The translations under genes were made by a program, and so were the position numbers. Below the pieces are notes generated by a model, which saw only the letters and a program-made list of their open reading frames with translations, was not told where the DNA came from and did no database searches. Of a stretch of DNA of 64,000 nt, positions 53,518 to 64,000 are shown piece after piece. How positions within the stretch are numbered: the stretch's first letter is position 1; each line of letters begins with the position of its first letter. This DNA comes from Sycobia sp. Sy_11. Taxonomy: Eukaryota > Arthropoda > Insecta > Hymenoptera > Epichrysomallidae. The stretch covers positions 3,726,001-3,790,000 of the forward strand of contig JACCIC010000015.1 of the NCBI GenBank assembly GCA_018907035.1, in the 5' to 3' direction.

Positions 53518-54553
53518 CAAATAATGTTTAACATCAGCTTTATTGATTAAATAGAAGAAGGTGAGTCCATCTAGATTCGAAAAATATTTCTGCTATTGTT
53601 TTGACTACTTTTATATCTAGAATCAACTGATTGATGCCTTTTCTGTCCTTTTTAATCAACGTTAGATATTTTCGATTGCAAGGCACAGAGTTTTCTAATA
53701 AGATCCACGCTTATCTTCTTACTAAAAAATTGTATGTGAAATATTATTTGTAATTTTGTATTATTTTTTCTATTGGTAAAAAGTTAAAATTTTTATTAAT
53801 ATTTGAATTATTTTAGTTTAAGTATTTCAATTTAATTAAATTTTTTTATTTATTACTTTTCAGTTCAATATTTTAAACTTACTTTATTTTTTAAAAAGCG
53901 TGCTTAAAAAAATTAATTGAATTTTTTTGTATTAATGTAAAGCATGTTTCAGAATCCTGTTCACTGTCCAATCGAAAATCATTCTACCTGTGCACGTGAC
54001 GCCAAGGTAAACAGATAATGAGATGAAGATTGATATAAAGATAGGTGTAGAGAGAGAGAGAGAGCGATAAATGGATAAATAAATATTTATTTATTTGTGC
54101 AATATGATACAAATAGTGTATAATATAACTGATTAATACAGAAATCCGGAGTTAAATAATATTGTATAAATATAAAAGTTGTTACGCTTGCGTAGGATAT
54201 AACGTCAGAAACGTAAAAGCAATATAAGTAGAAAAATACTGCATAAAATATCATAGTAAGTCAGGCTTTTATCAAAAATGCGGATAACTTTTACAATGTA
54301 GCAAATGCACGGTTTTATCAAAATTATGATAAGAGCGTAAAACAATATATAATACAAATATATAAAATTGCTCTATCTGTCTATCTCTAGTTATCTATCA
54401 GTAAATGAAATGAAAGGTGCATGTACTCAATACTCAGTCACTCCAGCCATCATCCCTCAAGTACATAACATTATGTTACATGGAAGTATAAAACTTAAAG
54501 CTAGGTATATATGGAGCAAAACGAAATAAATTGACAGTTAAGTTTAAGTACAA

Positions 54554-55567
54554 TTATAATCGAATTAAAGAAGTTACTTCTTCGATACTATTATCTGAAA
54601 CTGTGGAAATCTCATAATGTGAATTATACTTTCGGAAACGAACCATTTCATTTATATTTAAAGGAAAAAATTGTTTTAAAAAAAAAAATGAGGGGAGCTT
54701 CCGTATCTCAACAAGAGAATTGTTCAAAAGATGCTCACCCTCTATCATGGAAAGTGGCTGAGCCCTTTTCACTTTTGGTATAGGCCTCCTCGTAATATCG
54801 AAAAAGGGTATCATCTTAGATCAATGCTAAAGTTGATTTTTAGTTCTAATGTCTATATTGATTCTGCAGGACCACATATTATGGTCATTGTTTTGTTCCT
54901 GTTCTGACAGTCGCCGTCCGTCTTGCCAGTCATAAATATTTGTCCAATAATGATGAGTTAAGCAAAGTCAATATAAGGCGCTATAGATCGGCCAAGCAAA
55001 TTGGATGACCCCGCATCAATCCATGGTGCATTTCATTTTTAAAGTTCAGAGTTTTATCTGTTAAAGGTTATTGCAGAGACGAGGATCTCTCTCCTAGCTA
55101 ATCTCGTCAATATTCCATGGTTATCAGTGAGAATCTTGAAAACGTGGCAAAATATCGTTACTTCTAACAGGCTTTATTTGATTTTAAACGGGACATGCTT
55201 GTTAGCGTTTGTAACATATGCGATCTCATGCTTACTAAGAAAATTCGTATAGGAATATTATGATGTTTAAGAAACTTGTCGTTCTCGTCTATAGGATTGC
55301 GTTAATAGAGTCGTAAGCTGGATATGCGTGGAGCCATGCCCCCTAAATCAAAGAGATAACTTTATATTGATTGCCGCTGAGATTTCGCATCGCGACACCG
55401 TTTCTAGGTATAGATGCATCATTTACTACTAAGCCATCAGGATTAGTAGTAAATACCACGTCAGTCGGCGCTGTCGTTAAAGAAGTGGATGGACTCACCA
55501 TTGCGGGAATATGCTGGCAATGTTCCCTTACCTCTTTTATCCAGCCAATAACAGCAATTATTAATCA
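54554..55567 (-). pseudogene. Broken coding relic of unknown origin
   Basis: On the - strand, several separated open pieces look like protein rather than AT-rich noise. The piece at 55567-55346 runs from a Trp/Lys/Glu stretch through VVFTTNPDGLVVNDASIPRN to a TAG. A piece near 54970-54838 contains YWTNIYDWQDGRRLSEQEQN, between stops. The piece at 54814-54554 begins MIPFFDITRRPIPKVKRAQP and ends at TAA. Stops and frame changes separate them, and no splice sites bridge them convincingly. Traces may extend to about 55900. An old transposon or viral gene copy would fit; I cannot assign a family. No similar relic was seen elsewhere in the window. Confidence 0.4.
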
Positions 55568-55907
55568 ATTTTCAATTGATTCTGTATATCATTATAATTA
55601 TCTTTTTCTTATTATTTATATTTTTATTTGACTTTGAACCTGTTTCTCGTTATCCAAATTGTCAATGATATCAACTACGTTCTGTTCATAGTTACTGTAC
55701 CTTTAAATAGATTTTTAGGAACCATATCATAGCGATATTTTTTACACCCTTGAAGATATTGAAGACAAATAGAAGGCAGTTTCAGCGCATCTCATTCTGA
55801 TTGAGAATCTCATGCACCGGTGTCAAAAGTATTTTTTAAAACAAGCTGTTTAGTCTTAAGCTTGAGCTTTTCGACTTTTCTAAACTTTCCTTTATGTTTT
55901 AGAATAG

Positions 55908-55910
<3 letters not shown>

Positions 55911-55965
<55 letters not shown>
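55911..55965. repeat. (TA)n microsatellite
   Basis: A TA run of 55 bases, part of the repeat-rich stretch just before the exon at 56533. Confidence 0.95.
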
Positions 55966-55968
<3 letters not shown>

Positions 55969-56095
55969 AGAAAAGGCAGACATACGGTAGGGGTCTACGT
56001 TCTACATGTATTACAAGTTCTAAAATAATGCTTATACTTAAAAATTTTACCATAATGCTGACTACTAGTTAGCTGTATCAGCAAACAATATAGAT

Positions 56096-56140
56096 ATCTC
56101 TCTCTCTCACTCTTTCTCTCTCTCTCTCTCTCTCTCTCGC
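56096..56140. repeat. (TC)n microsatellite
   Basis: TC repeats with a few interruptions (CTCACTCTTTC), followed by the complementary GA tract at 56294-56323. The two could pair with each other. Confidence 0.9.
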
Positions 56141-56287
56141 TAACCGTCGTATTTATTTTTTCGTATATATTCGCACGAGAAAATGGAAACCGATTTTGTA
56201 TATTTGACTGTCAAGATGGTAGAATAGAATCAAGAGCTAAATGCGTGCAGTCAACAAGAGCGTCACTAGATTCAATGCAAGAGAGAC

Positions 56288-56293
<6 letters not shown>

Positions 56294-56323
<30 letters not shown>
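56294..56323. repeat. (GA)n microsatellite
   Basis: An uninterrupted GA run of about 30 bases, about 240 bases before the start codon of the next exon. GA tracts in insect promoters can bind GAGA-type factors; this is only inferred here. Confidence 0.9.
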
Positions 56324-56324
<1 letters not shown>

Positions 56325-56386
56325 GTAACAACAAGTAGTAATAGATATATCGAATGGTGGGAAGGCCACGTGCCGTATCAGAGCGC

Positions 56387-56389
<3 letters not shown>

Positions 56390-56440
<51 letters not shown>
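56390..56440. repeat. (TA)n microsatellite
   Basis: A TA run of about 50 bases ending some 90 bases before the start codon at 56533, so it may lie in or next to the core promoter or 5' UTR. Confidence 0.95.
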
Positions 56441-56441
<1 letters not shown>

Positions 56442-56532
56442 ACGCTATAGCGTCCCGCGCGTTCGACGGGGACATTTAAAAACGAAGCGAGCCTGCGTGC
56501 GCGCGCACTTGTGCGCTATAATACTGCCGAGG

Positions 56533-56671
56533 ATGGACACCGAATTGACAACCGGCGATCCGCCGAGGGCGAATAAAGCCGACGAGGAAGCCGGCGCCGC
56601 GGCGGGAACCGTCGGGCAGAAGACACCGGCCGGCGATCCGTCCTCGTCCTCCACCGCAACGTCTGCCCCAG
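56533..56671 (+). CDS. First coding exon of an unidentified gene
   Basis: ATG in a good context (GAGGATGGAC) opens a 46-codon, strongly GC-rich stretch that ends at a consensus donor (CCCCAG|GTAGGC), phase 1. The peptide begins MDTELTTGDPPRANKADEEA and is rich in Ala, Gly, Pro and Ser, so it is probably a disordered N-terminus. Such N-termini do not identify a family. GC content contrasts sharply with flanks under 30%. Two frames on the - strand are also open because of the GC content; the + frame is preferred for its start, donor and surroundings. The gene must continue past 64000 or through a small exon I missed. Confidence 0.6.
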
Positions 56672-58885
56672 GTAGGCTGGTGGACTCGCTACCCGCAAAA
56701 ACAAACTCATCGCGAAAGCGCTTCGCCTCTCTCTTTCTCTCTCTCTCTGTCTCTCTATGTGTGTGCACGTGCGTGGGTGTGTCTTTTGAGTCGCGTAGAT
56801 TAGATGTTGGCATATATACATAGTAATAAAGGATCATTATACGACACCCTCTAGCGTTAATATATGTATATATATTATATACACACAAGTATAGACAATA
56901 TAAGTATATACAACATATACGCACAAGTTTAGTGTGGGAAAAGTGAATTTTCTCTATAAGTATAGAATATAGTGCAAAACGACCTTTTGTCCATGGCAAC
57001 AACGAAAATCATAGTGCAATTCATGTCGCCGTTAAGTGTATGGGGCTGCTCCATTCATAGATATAGTTTTCAACGAAGAATTACGAATTGTGCCAAGTCT
57101 TTTGCGTAAAAATTTACGAAACGCGCCAGTTGTCGCGATGCGAAATTTCGAAGGTGCCAATCTATATTGGGTCAATTTGAATTGTGATTATTGGTGGTAT
57201 CGATTTATCACGGATTAAAAGCATTCGTCAACTGAAAGATATAAAACAAATTGGAAAATTCGCTTGAAAGCCGCGTCCCCTTAAAATTTTGCAAAGTACG
57301 ATCTATGAATTGAATCGAAGTGAACAGATGCAGTACGCCGTAAATGCTAGTGTTAAACGTTCATGCAGACGCGGAATTGAAATCTAATGAAATTATATTT
57401 TAACCGCGTGTTTACTTCATGGGGCAGTTCTTCAAAATCAATAATTTTTTTTTTTTTTAACGAAATCTTTATATTTATAAATACTTCTTATAATTAGTAT
57501 ATCGGCTATCTAGAGTATCACGATATCTTATATAGACATACGACTGCAATTATATAATATGTGCAGCGGAAAAACTCTTTCAGTTTTTGAAATAATTTCT
57601 GCCAATGTATAACGTGCACTTGAAATAGCTGAATAATATTAAAATGCTATATACTGTATATATCCATTAGAAAAAAAAGAGGAAGAAAAAACAGAAGGAT
57701 TTATCCGATAGATGGTTGATATATATTAGTATACATAAACTATGTTTAATCCGAAGCTCCATCCATTCGATTATACAGTGATTGTCTTTTATTCGCAATT
57801 AGAAAATACTACTGTAAATCGATTCCGTATTTATATATGAATATATATATATTTGCAACAAGAAAAAATTTTTTAACTCGAATAAAATTATGATTGCGTG
57901 CATAGTTTTCAGGCTGAAGAGGATTTATTTACGATATGTTTATATCCCTATCTATATAATGAAACAGATTTATTGATCGACCGTATAACAATAATGGAAA
58001 GTAATAATATTTATGTTGGTATTGTATATTGTATATATATATGTTTTTTCCTCCGTGATAAAAACGAACGGTATTTTTTGGATGGCAAACGCGGAGATAA
58101 AATTGCTATAAACTTTCCATGCGCTTTTACATGAAAACAAAAAAAAAATTAACTTGTAAGCTAATAATTAGAACTCGGGAAAAATATTTAATATTGTAGA
58201 TAAAAATAAATTATTTTATTTTAATAAATAGTATCATTGACATTATCAAACATTTATTCAATTACATTTTATAATTTTACTCAGAGAGATAATTATTAGA
58301 TTTTACAAAATACTTATTTCTGATTCATGATTTCTAATAAATGTAGAGATATTGATTTTTATTAATTATTTAAGGCGAAAGGAAATTTTCAAATCATCCG
58401 TCAATAAATAAATCGCTTATAAATGTAAGCAGTATGTTGTTAAATCTAATATTTATTATTTTTTAATGATTTTTTTCTAAAGATATTTATTATTTTAACA
58501 ATATAATAAATTTTTATTTCAGTATAGAATTGTAGGTATTTTTATATGTAACAGTGCATTTTATTTCTTGATCGCTAGGATATGATATCAAAAAGTTAAA
58601 TTTCCGCCGAGTCATGGATTTAATTATGAATTACTTTGAACATAATTAATATACATATATAAATATGTATAAGTAAACCAGGTAAACTTACAGGTATATT
58701 GTATGTCAACGTATGCGGTATATATACATATATCTTGTTAGACAAAACAAAAAAAAAAGGCACGCACAATTAATATATTGACAGTAGATCTCGTATGAAG
58801 ATTGCCGCGCGAATATTTCGCACCTGATGATAATTTTCAATTCTTTGTGTGTTTACAAATACGACATATGAAATTGTGAAACAAT

Positions 58886-58895
58886 CACACACACA

Positions 58896-58926
<31 letters not shown>

Positions 58927-58932
58927 GCGCGG
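58886..58932. repeat. (CA)n followed by (CG)n
   Basis: About 13 CA units run directly into about 10 CG units, strictly alternating pyrimidine and purine for 47 bases. A CG run of this length is rare in AT-rich DNA and favours Z-DNA. Confidence 0.95.
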
Positions 58933-59347
58933 ATTAGGAAAAAAATCATAAAAATCGGATATTATCAAAATAATAAACAAATTTATATAGGAGAGAATTT
59001 TACATGTCACTCGGAAAATAATTTCAAACTTTATCTGTGATGATAGATTACCTGATATCTTGACCGTAAGGATCGTACGTCACCTATCTAAAATTAACGT
59101 TTTCCAAATTAAAGCGATGGGAAAATTATGCGTGTAGCGGTGAAAATTCTATTTTTCACACGTATAGAAGGCAAGTAAGATAACAAGATCCTTTTTTTTT
59201 ATGAATGGACGAAAATCGTTAGTGTTCACCAATCCTTAATTGGTTAAGTAAAAAATGATTGTTGCAATGGGGCAATTCATCGATTTACAAACATTATCAA
59301 TTGGTAAGCTTATAAATATCTTACGTTGAAATTGTAAAACTAACCAT

Positions 59348-59396
59348 TTTTCTAGAACGTCTAGGATATTACCAGGGATTTTCTAGAACGTCTAGG
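59348..59396 (+). repeat. Two copies of an 18-base near-palindromic motif
   Basis: TTTTCTAGAACGTCTAGG occurs at 59348-59365 and 59379-59396. Each copy is nearly self-complementary around ACGT. It may be a protein-binding site pair or a chance duplication. Confidence 0.7.
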
Positions 59397-60572
59397 TAAT
59401 AAATGGGATATTTCATATAAATTTTAAGTTTCAACCATTTACACGGAAGCAACTATAAATGTCGCCTTTATGCATTGTTTACAGAATATCAAAGTTTTTT
59501 TAATTGGAGCTTCTGTTTTTGATATTTTATTCTGAAGAATGCTTTACGTGTTACTTACGTTATAAGATTCAAATAATTTGCAAGAGTTATACTTCTAACT
59601 TGTATGCCCATTTTTTTTAAATTTAATACACACACACACATAATATTCTTCATTATTATACTTTATTATCATTAAACTATGGAATATTCTAATGATTTAG
59701 AAAAGAATAAGAGGTGATAATTAAAAAATGACCGTTAAGAGCATGGACAAGGTCAAATTCCATGTAACTATTGAATATAGCTATATAGAGGAAACTGTTT
59801 TAAATTTTCTATAAACTTGTTCGAAACTTCTAATAATGATGTATATAAGTTTTACACGTTCTTTCTAATTTTTTTGAAACAAATTCTAACATATAAGAGT
59901 AAAATGCTACATATATACATCCGAATCAGATTTCGAAATCAAACAATCCTATCTACAGTTTTTAACGAAAAAGATTCCAATTCAGAGTTTCCATAGAGAT
60001 GATTATAAATGAAAATTTCCAGCAGAATTATCTTATTTAAAATGATCCAATAGGCCGATATAGTCTCTGTACATGGTATATGCAAAATCTGAGCTGAAAT
60101 ATTTTTCGATAAAAATCAGAGTTGGATACAGCGTTACATTCAGGTGTCTATTTATATAATTTATATACAAAAACGCTTTTGAACTATATTATGCGAACTT
60201 CCTTTCTTAAAACGATGAAAATCTTGCATTTGTCATTGATTGTAAAAATATAATGCATAACGCGTACACGTATGCGTGTATTATATAATAAAAATATTCC
60301 AGAAATATATGATAGAAGATACGAATAAGTATCGAAAGAGAAAACGGTTAAAATATAGAATGTTTTTAGTCAACATCTATTTTTCTCGTGATTTGATTAT
60401 ATTTAATTGTATGCGATATATATAATCATTTGCTCTTTTTTTTAAATATAAAATTACATAAAACGACACGCGAATATAACACTATACGGAACACCAAATT
60501 TTAGAGAAAAAAAATCCAATTCAGATTTTGAATATATAGAGACAATATCCGCCTATTTGATAATGTTACATA

Positions 60573-60573
<1 letters not shown>

Positions 60574-60617
<44 letters not shown>
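60574..60617. repeat. (TA)n microsatellite
   Basis: A TA run of about 44 bases. Confidence 0.95.
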
Positions 60618-60623
<6 letters not shown>

Positions 60624-61905
60624 TAATAAAATGAAGGAAATAATTTGATCATTATTGTTCTCTTTTTATAATTAATTAATTAAACTCAATTTTATAATTA
60701 TGAATGCTACGTTCCTATCTTTAATGATTTTATTTGACGTACATTTCAATTTTGAGTTTTTTAATTCAATGTACCGTTTTCGGTTATTTTTAATAATTTT
60801 TGTTGAAAAAATATATACTTTAGCAGTGAATTTTTGATTAAATTATAATTGATACTGATTTGAGGAAGAAAAATAATTATTGGAATTTACAGTTTATCCA
60901 TGATTTGTCTAAATTACAACATATGAAAAGACTTTAGTATTAGTGAATTGAAAAAGGCACATTTTTTTCGTATTATTACACGATTCCTTTTTCTCGTCAT
61001 CTTACAACATAATCTATATTTGCGCAATAATTTAAAATACATACAGTGTATAATAACCATCGCAATTAGCGCAACATTTAACCCAATATAAATATATTTT
61101 GTTTTCACTGATTTACCCACCCACCTGTATACAAATAAAACATAGAAAATAAAGAAGTAGAAAAAGAAGAAAAATAAAATACATATACCGTGGGGGCACA
61201 TGCAAGTTCAGTGACGATGAAAACGGAATTACGAGAATTCCCTCTTTTATTATCTAAAGGCTTGCGCAATGTTTGGCTTTTCGCGCACACGCGGATGAGC
61301 AGCAGCTGCAAAATTGTTTTTTTTTTCTGCTTTTGTTGCTATTATTATAGAAAGTATAATGATATAGTTTTTCCCCTTATACTATATCGGTTATGTATAC
61401 GCCGATAATAGGCACAGAGTGCAAGCTATATATATATAACGAAAAGATATCTTTTAGACAATGAATTTATATTACTTAAGTTACACTATGCTGATAAATA
61501 AATTCAATGCCTCTTGATCCGAGTTCTTGTTGGCGTTTTGCGAAATTAGCCATGAAGCCTCGGTCGCGAAACAATGCGCCGCTTCCGTATATTAAAACGT
61601 ACCGATATAGCGTGCTTTAAGGTCTCTATAATGAAAGGATTGTTTATAAACTATATATAATGTATATACCGAATGTAAGTGCAAATAATACCGTCTCTTT
61701 CCAATTAGTATAATAATAACTATATATTAGAGACAAATTTATAGTTTTATTCAGAAGAACTACGTATATTCGTAATTTTACTGAAATCTGCATCGATATT
61801 ATATCAACCTGCTCATAAAATTTTCTTTAAATTGTTATTATACAACGTAGTTTAACTCGCACACATGTATAATTTTAAAGTTATAAAATTAAGTTTTAAA
61901 ATTGT

Positions 61906-61907
<2 letters not shown>

Positions 61908-61953
<46 letters not shown>
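61908..61953. repeat. (TA)n microsatellite
   Basis: A TA run of about 46 bases. The open frame that includes it is Tyr-Ile repeat and not a gene. Confidence 0.95.
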
Positions 61954-61957
<4 letters not shown>

Positions 61958-62519
61958 CCATATTGAAAATACAGGTGGGGCAGGAAATCTATATAAGATT
62001 AGTCTATATAATAGTCGTTGTATATTACTTGAGTTGTCCTTTTTTAAAAATTTCAACATAGCAAAGGGGCCGTATTCCTATTCAATAATAAAAATTTTAA
62101 TTAAAAAATTATTTTAAAAAATAATGATTTGAAGAATATTATATATACACATGTAGATTTTACTTTTAAAGTAACTGTTTACTATAGCTATTTTATCTCA
62201 TATTTAATTATTATAATGATTAATCTTTATAATAGTTGAGGACAATTCGTTAAAATTTTTTTTGATAATTAAAATTTTGTAGGACTTTGAATATAGGTGT
62301 TATTTATGATGCTTATTCGAGTTTTTTAAATGAGGTTGGATTTTTATATAAACTGTAAAAAAAATATAATATTTTCTGTATAAATATATACACATGGGAA
62401 ATACAAATTTATATACGAACTAAGAGGTATTAGAATTGGATAAATATTTTTTTTCATGAAAACATTCGAATTAGCTTGTATATCAATAGCACCAAATTCT
62501 AAATATTATATTTTTAGCA

Positions 62520-62521
<2 letters not shown>

Positions 62522-62568
<47 letters not shown>
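62522..62568. repeat. (TA)n microsatellite
   Basis: A TA run of about 47 bases. Confidence 0.95.
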
Positions 62569-62573
<5 letters not shown>

Positions 62574-62819
62574 ATTCGCGTCTATGCACATATATTGGTA
62601 TTTCAAAAATGGCAGCATTTTAAACAGCGTCCAAGTCGGTATGTATGCTAATTAATGAACCATTAGACCTGCATGAAAATAATTCTAGAAGATACGTCGC
62701 CGTACCAAAGGTCACGTGTCGATTATCTTTATCTAAATAGAACAGAATTGTTTTTTTTTATGTAAAAGTGATCTTTTGTATGTCAGCTATTGTAGTATTA
62801 TTATAGCTACAGTCTATTC

Positions 62820-62822
<3 letters not shown>

Positions 62823-62903
<81 letters not shown>
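62823..62903. repeat. (TA)n-(GA)n-(G)n compound microsatellite
   Basis: About 49 bases of TA, then 24 of GA, then nine G in a row. Three repeat types in direct succession are typical of repeated slippage. Confidence 0.95.
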
Positions 62904-63605
62904 AGACTGGAGGCACTATGGCTTGAAGAATATAGAAAAGTTAAAAAGCTTTCGGATTGCAAATTCATTTCCAATTCATTTCAGATGATATTAAATTATT
63001 TTGAGCATTAATTTATGACTTTATATATCATTCGAAATTATTTCAAAATCTCTTTATTATTATTGATAAAAGTAACACTTGCTTCTACAAAATTATTATT
63101 AAAAATTATAGTTATTGAAATAAATATAAGCAGTAGAAAATACGTTTAATTCGAATACAAATCATTAAAATAATTTGGAAATTATTTAATGAGAGAATGT
63201 CTAATTTAACAAAATATAAAGTTTATCAAGTATTGACTTATAACATAATATTTTTCATCATCAGTTTTTTTATTTTTTTGTTTTATTATATTTTTTTTAA
63301 TATATATACAGCAATTTTCAAGTAGATAGTGTATACATTGTTTTGTATAGTATATAATTTAGATTTAGGATAAATAAGTTATTTAAACTGCTTTTGACTA
63401 TAGTTATTTAGCACTGCGTGTTTATCTTCGGGGGCAATTATCAGCTTTTGTTTATAAGAACCAACAAATTAACGATTTGACTACAACAAATTTATATTTG
63501 ATGAACTTATTGTTATTGACTATATATACTGTAAACACAATTAAAAAATCATTTTTTGACTTAAACTAATTTTGAAGTATATCAATATTATTTTCCAACT
63601 GTATA

Positions 63606-63608
<3 letters not shown>

Positions 63609-63647
<39 letters not shown>
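63609..63647. repeat. (TA)n microsatellite
   Basis: A TA run of about 37 bases. Confidence 0.93.
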
Positions 63648-63648
<1 letters not shown>

Positions 63649-63810
63649 CTATACATACAGCAATCCGGCATCTCGTTGCCGCTCGCCCACAAATCTGTTC
63701 CTAAATTCAACCATCATATTACTAAATTTTTCTCATTTGCATTAAAAGGCACCGCCATACTTCACACCGATTTAACAGTATACATATATATTATGTATTA
63801 CGCACACACA

Positions 63811-63824
63811 CATATATATATATA

Positions 63825-63876
<52 letters not shown>
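63811..63876. repeat. (TA)n microsatellite
   Basis: Two TA runs broken by AATATAA, about 65 bases together. They are followed by a GC-richer island that reaches the window end. Confidence 0.93.
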
Positions 63877-63879
<3 letters not shown>

Positions 63880-64000
63880 TAGCAAAAGTCGTAAAAACGC
63901 CTTGTCGCCTTTCGCACGTGCCCGGCGCGGTACGATATATATTACGACTTCGAGTTGCCTATATAGTCACCGCGCATATTGTAATCTTTGCTCAACAAGT

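Larger units (their letters stand above)
56672..64000 (+). other. Probable long first intron of the gene starting at 56533
   Basis: AT-rich DNA without a convincing exon. It is unusually rich in TA tracts (listed separately), features a CA/CG tract at 58886-58932, and has GC-richer islands at about 56990-57400, 61190-61330 and 63880-64000. The last island, at the window edge, could be an exon or promoter start. That the whole stretch is one intron is inferred from the donor at 56672 and the absence of other genes. Confidence 0.45.

Noticed and set aside
57036..57218. 60-codon + strand frame in a GC-richer island
   Set aside because: Slightly protein-like, but no acceptor with matching phase before it and no donor at its end; kept only as an island.

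Overview
The window is AT-rich animal nuclear DNA with intron-containing genes, typical GT/AG splice sites, microsatellites and a mariner relic. The encoded proteins are animal orthologues. Base composition, short introns and the mariner type point to an insect, possibly a hymenopteran; that last step is inference.

Layout. Bases 1-16627 hold no gene I can call. They contain a deleted mariner copy (3293-3759), microsatellites and a few GC-richer islands. On the + strand, 16628-28750 holds clueless/CLUH in 15 exons; its first coding exon is not identified, and a palindromic repeat cluster lies in one intron. Bases 32118-34171 on the - strand hold METTL16 (6 exons). It is head-to-head with SWAP70/DEF6 (35700-39292, +, 9 exons), whose first intron carries a long hairpin element. 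DRC2/CCDC65 (40223-42803, +, 5 exons) follows and meets THOC5 (43226-46449, -, 11 exons) tail to tail. A tRNA-Trp(CCA) gene lies at 47059-47130 on the - strand. Bases 47131-56532 are mostly non-coding, with one isolated exon candidate (52534-52644, -) and a broken coding relic (about 54554-55567, -). A GC-rich first coding exon of an unknown + strand gene lies at 56533-56671. The rest, to 64000, looks like its long first intron, packed with (TA)n tracts.

The five protein genes are housekeeping or cell-structure genes: mitochondrial mRNA regulation (CLU), U6 snRNA and mRNA m6A methylation (METTL16), actin and Rho signalling (SWAP70), ciliary dynein regulation (DRC2) and mRNA export (THOC5). 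They are neighbours and share no pathway. All reading frames were joined by hand from splice sites. Phases agree across every junction, giving about 1328 codons plus an unseen N-terminus for CLU, and 504, 535, 448 and 668 residues for METTL16, SWAP70, DRC2 and THOC5. I found no clear undescribed system. The best leads are the palindromic satellite-like cluster, the hairpin element, the base-composition split inside CLU, and the unexplained coding-like segments between 49 and 57 kb.
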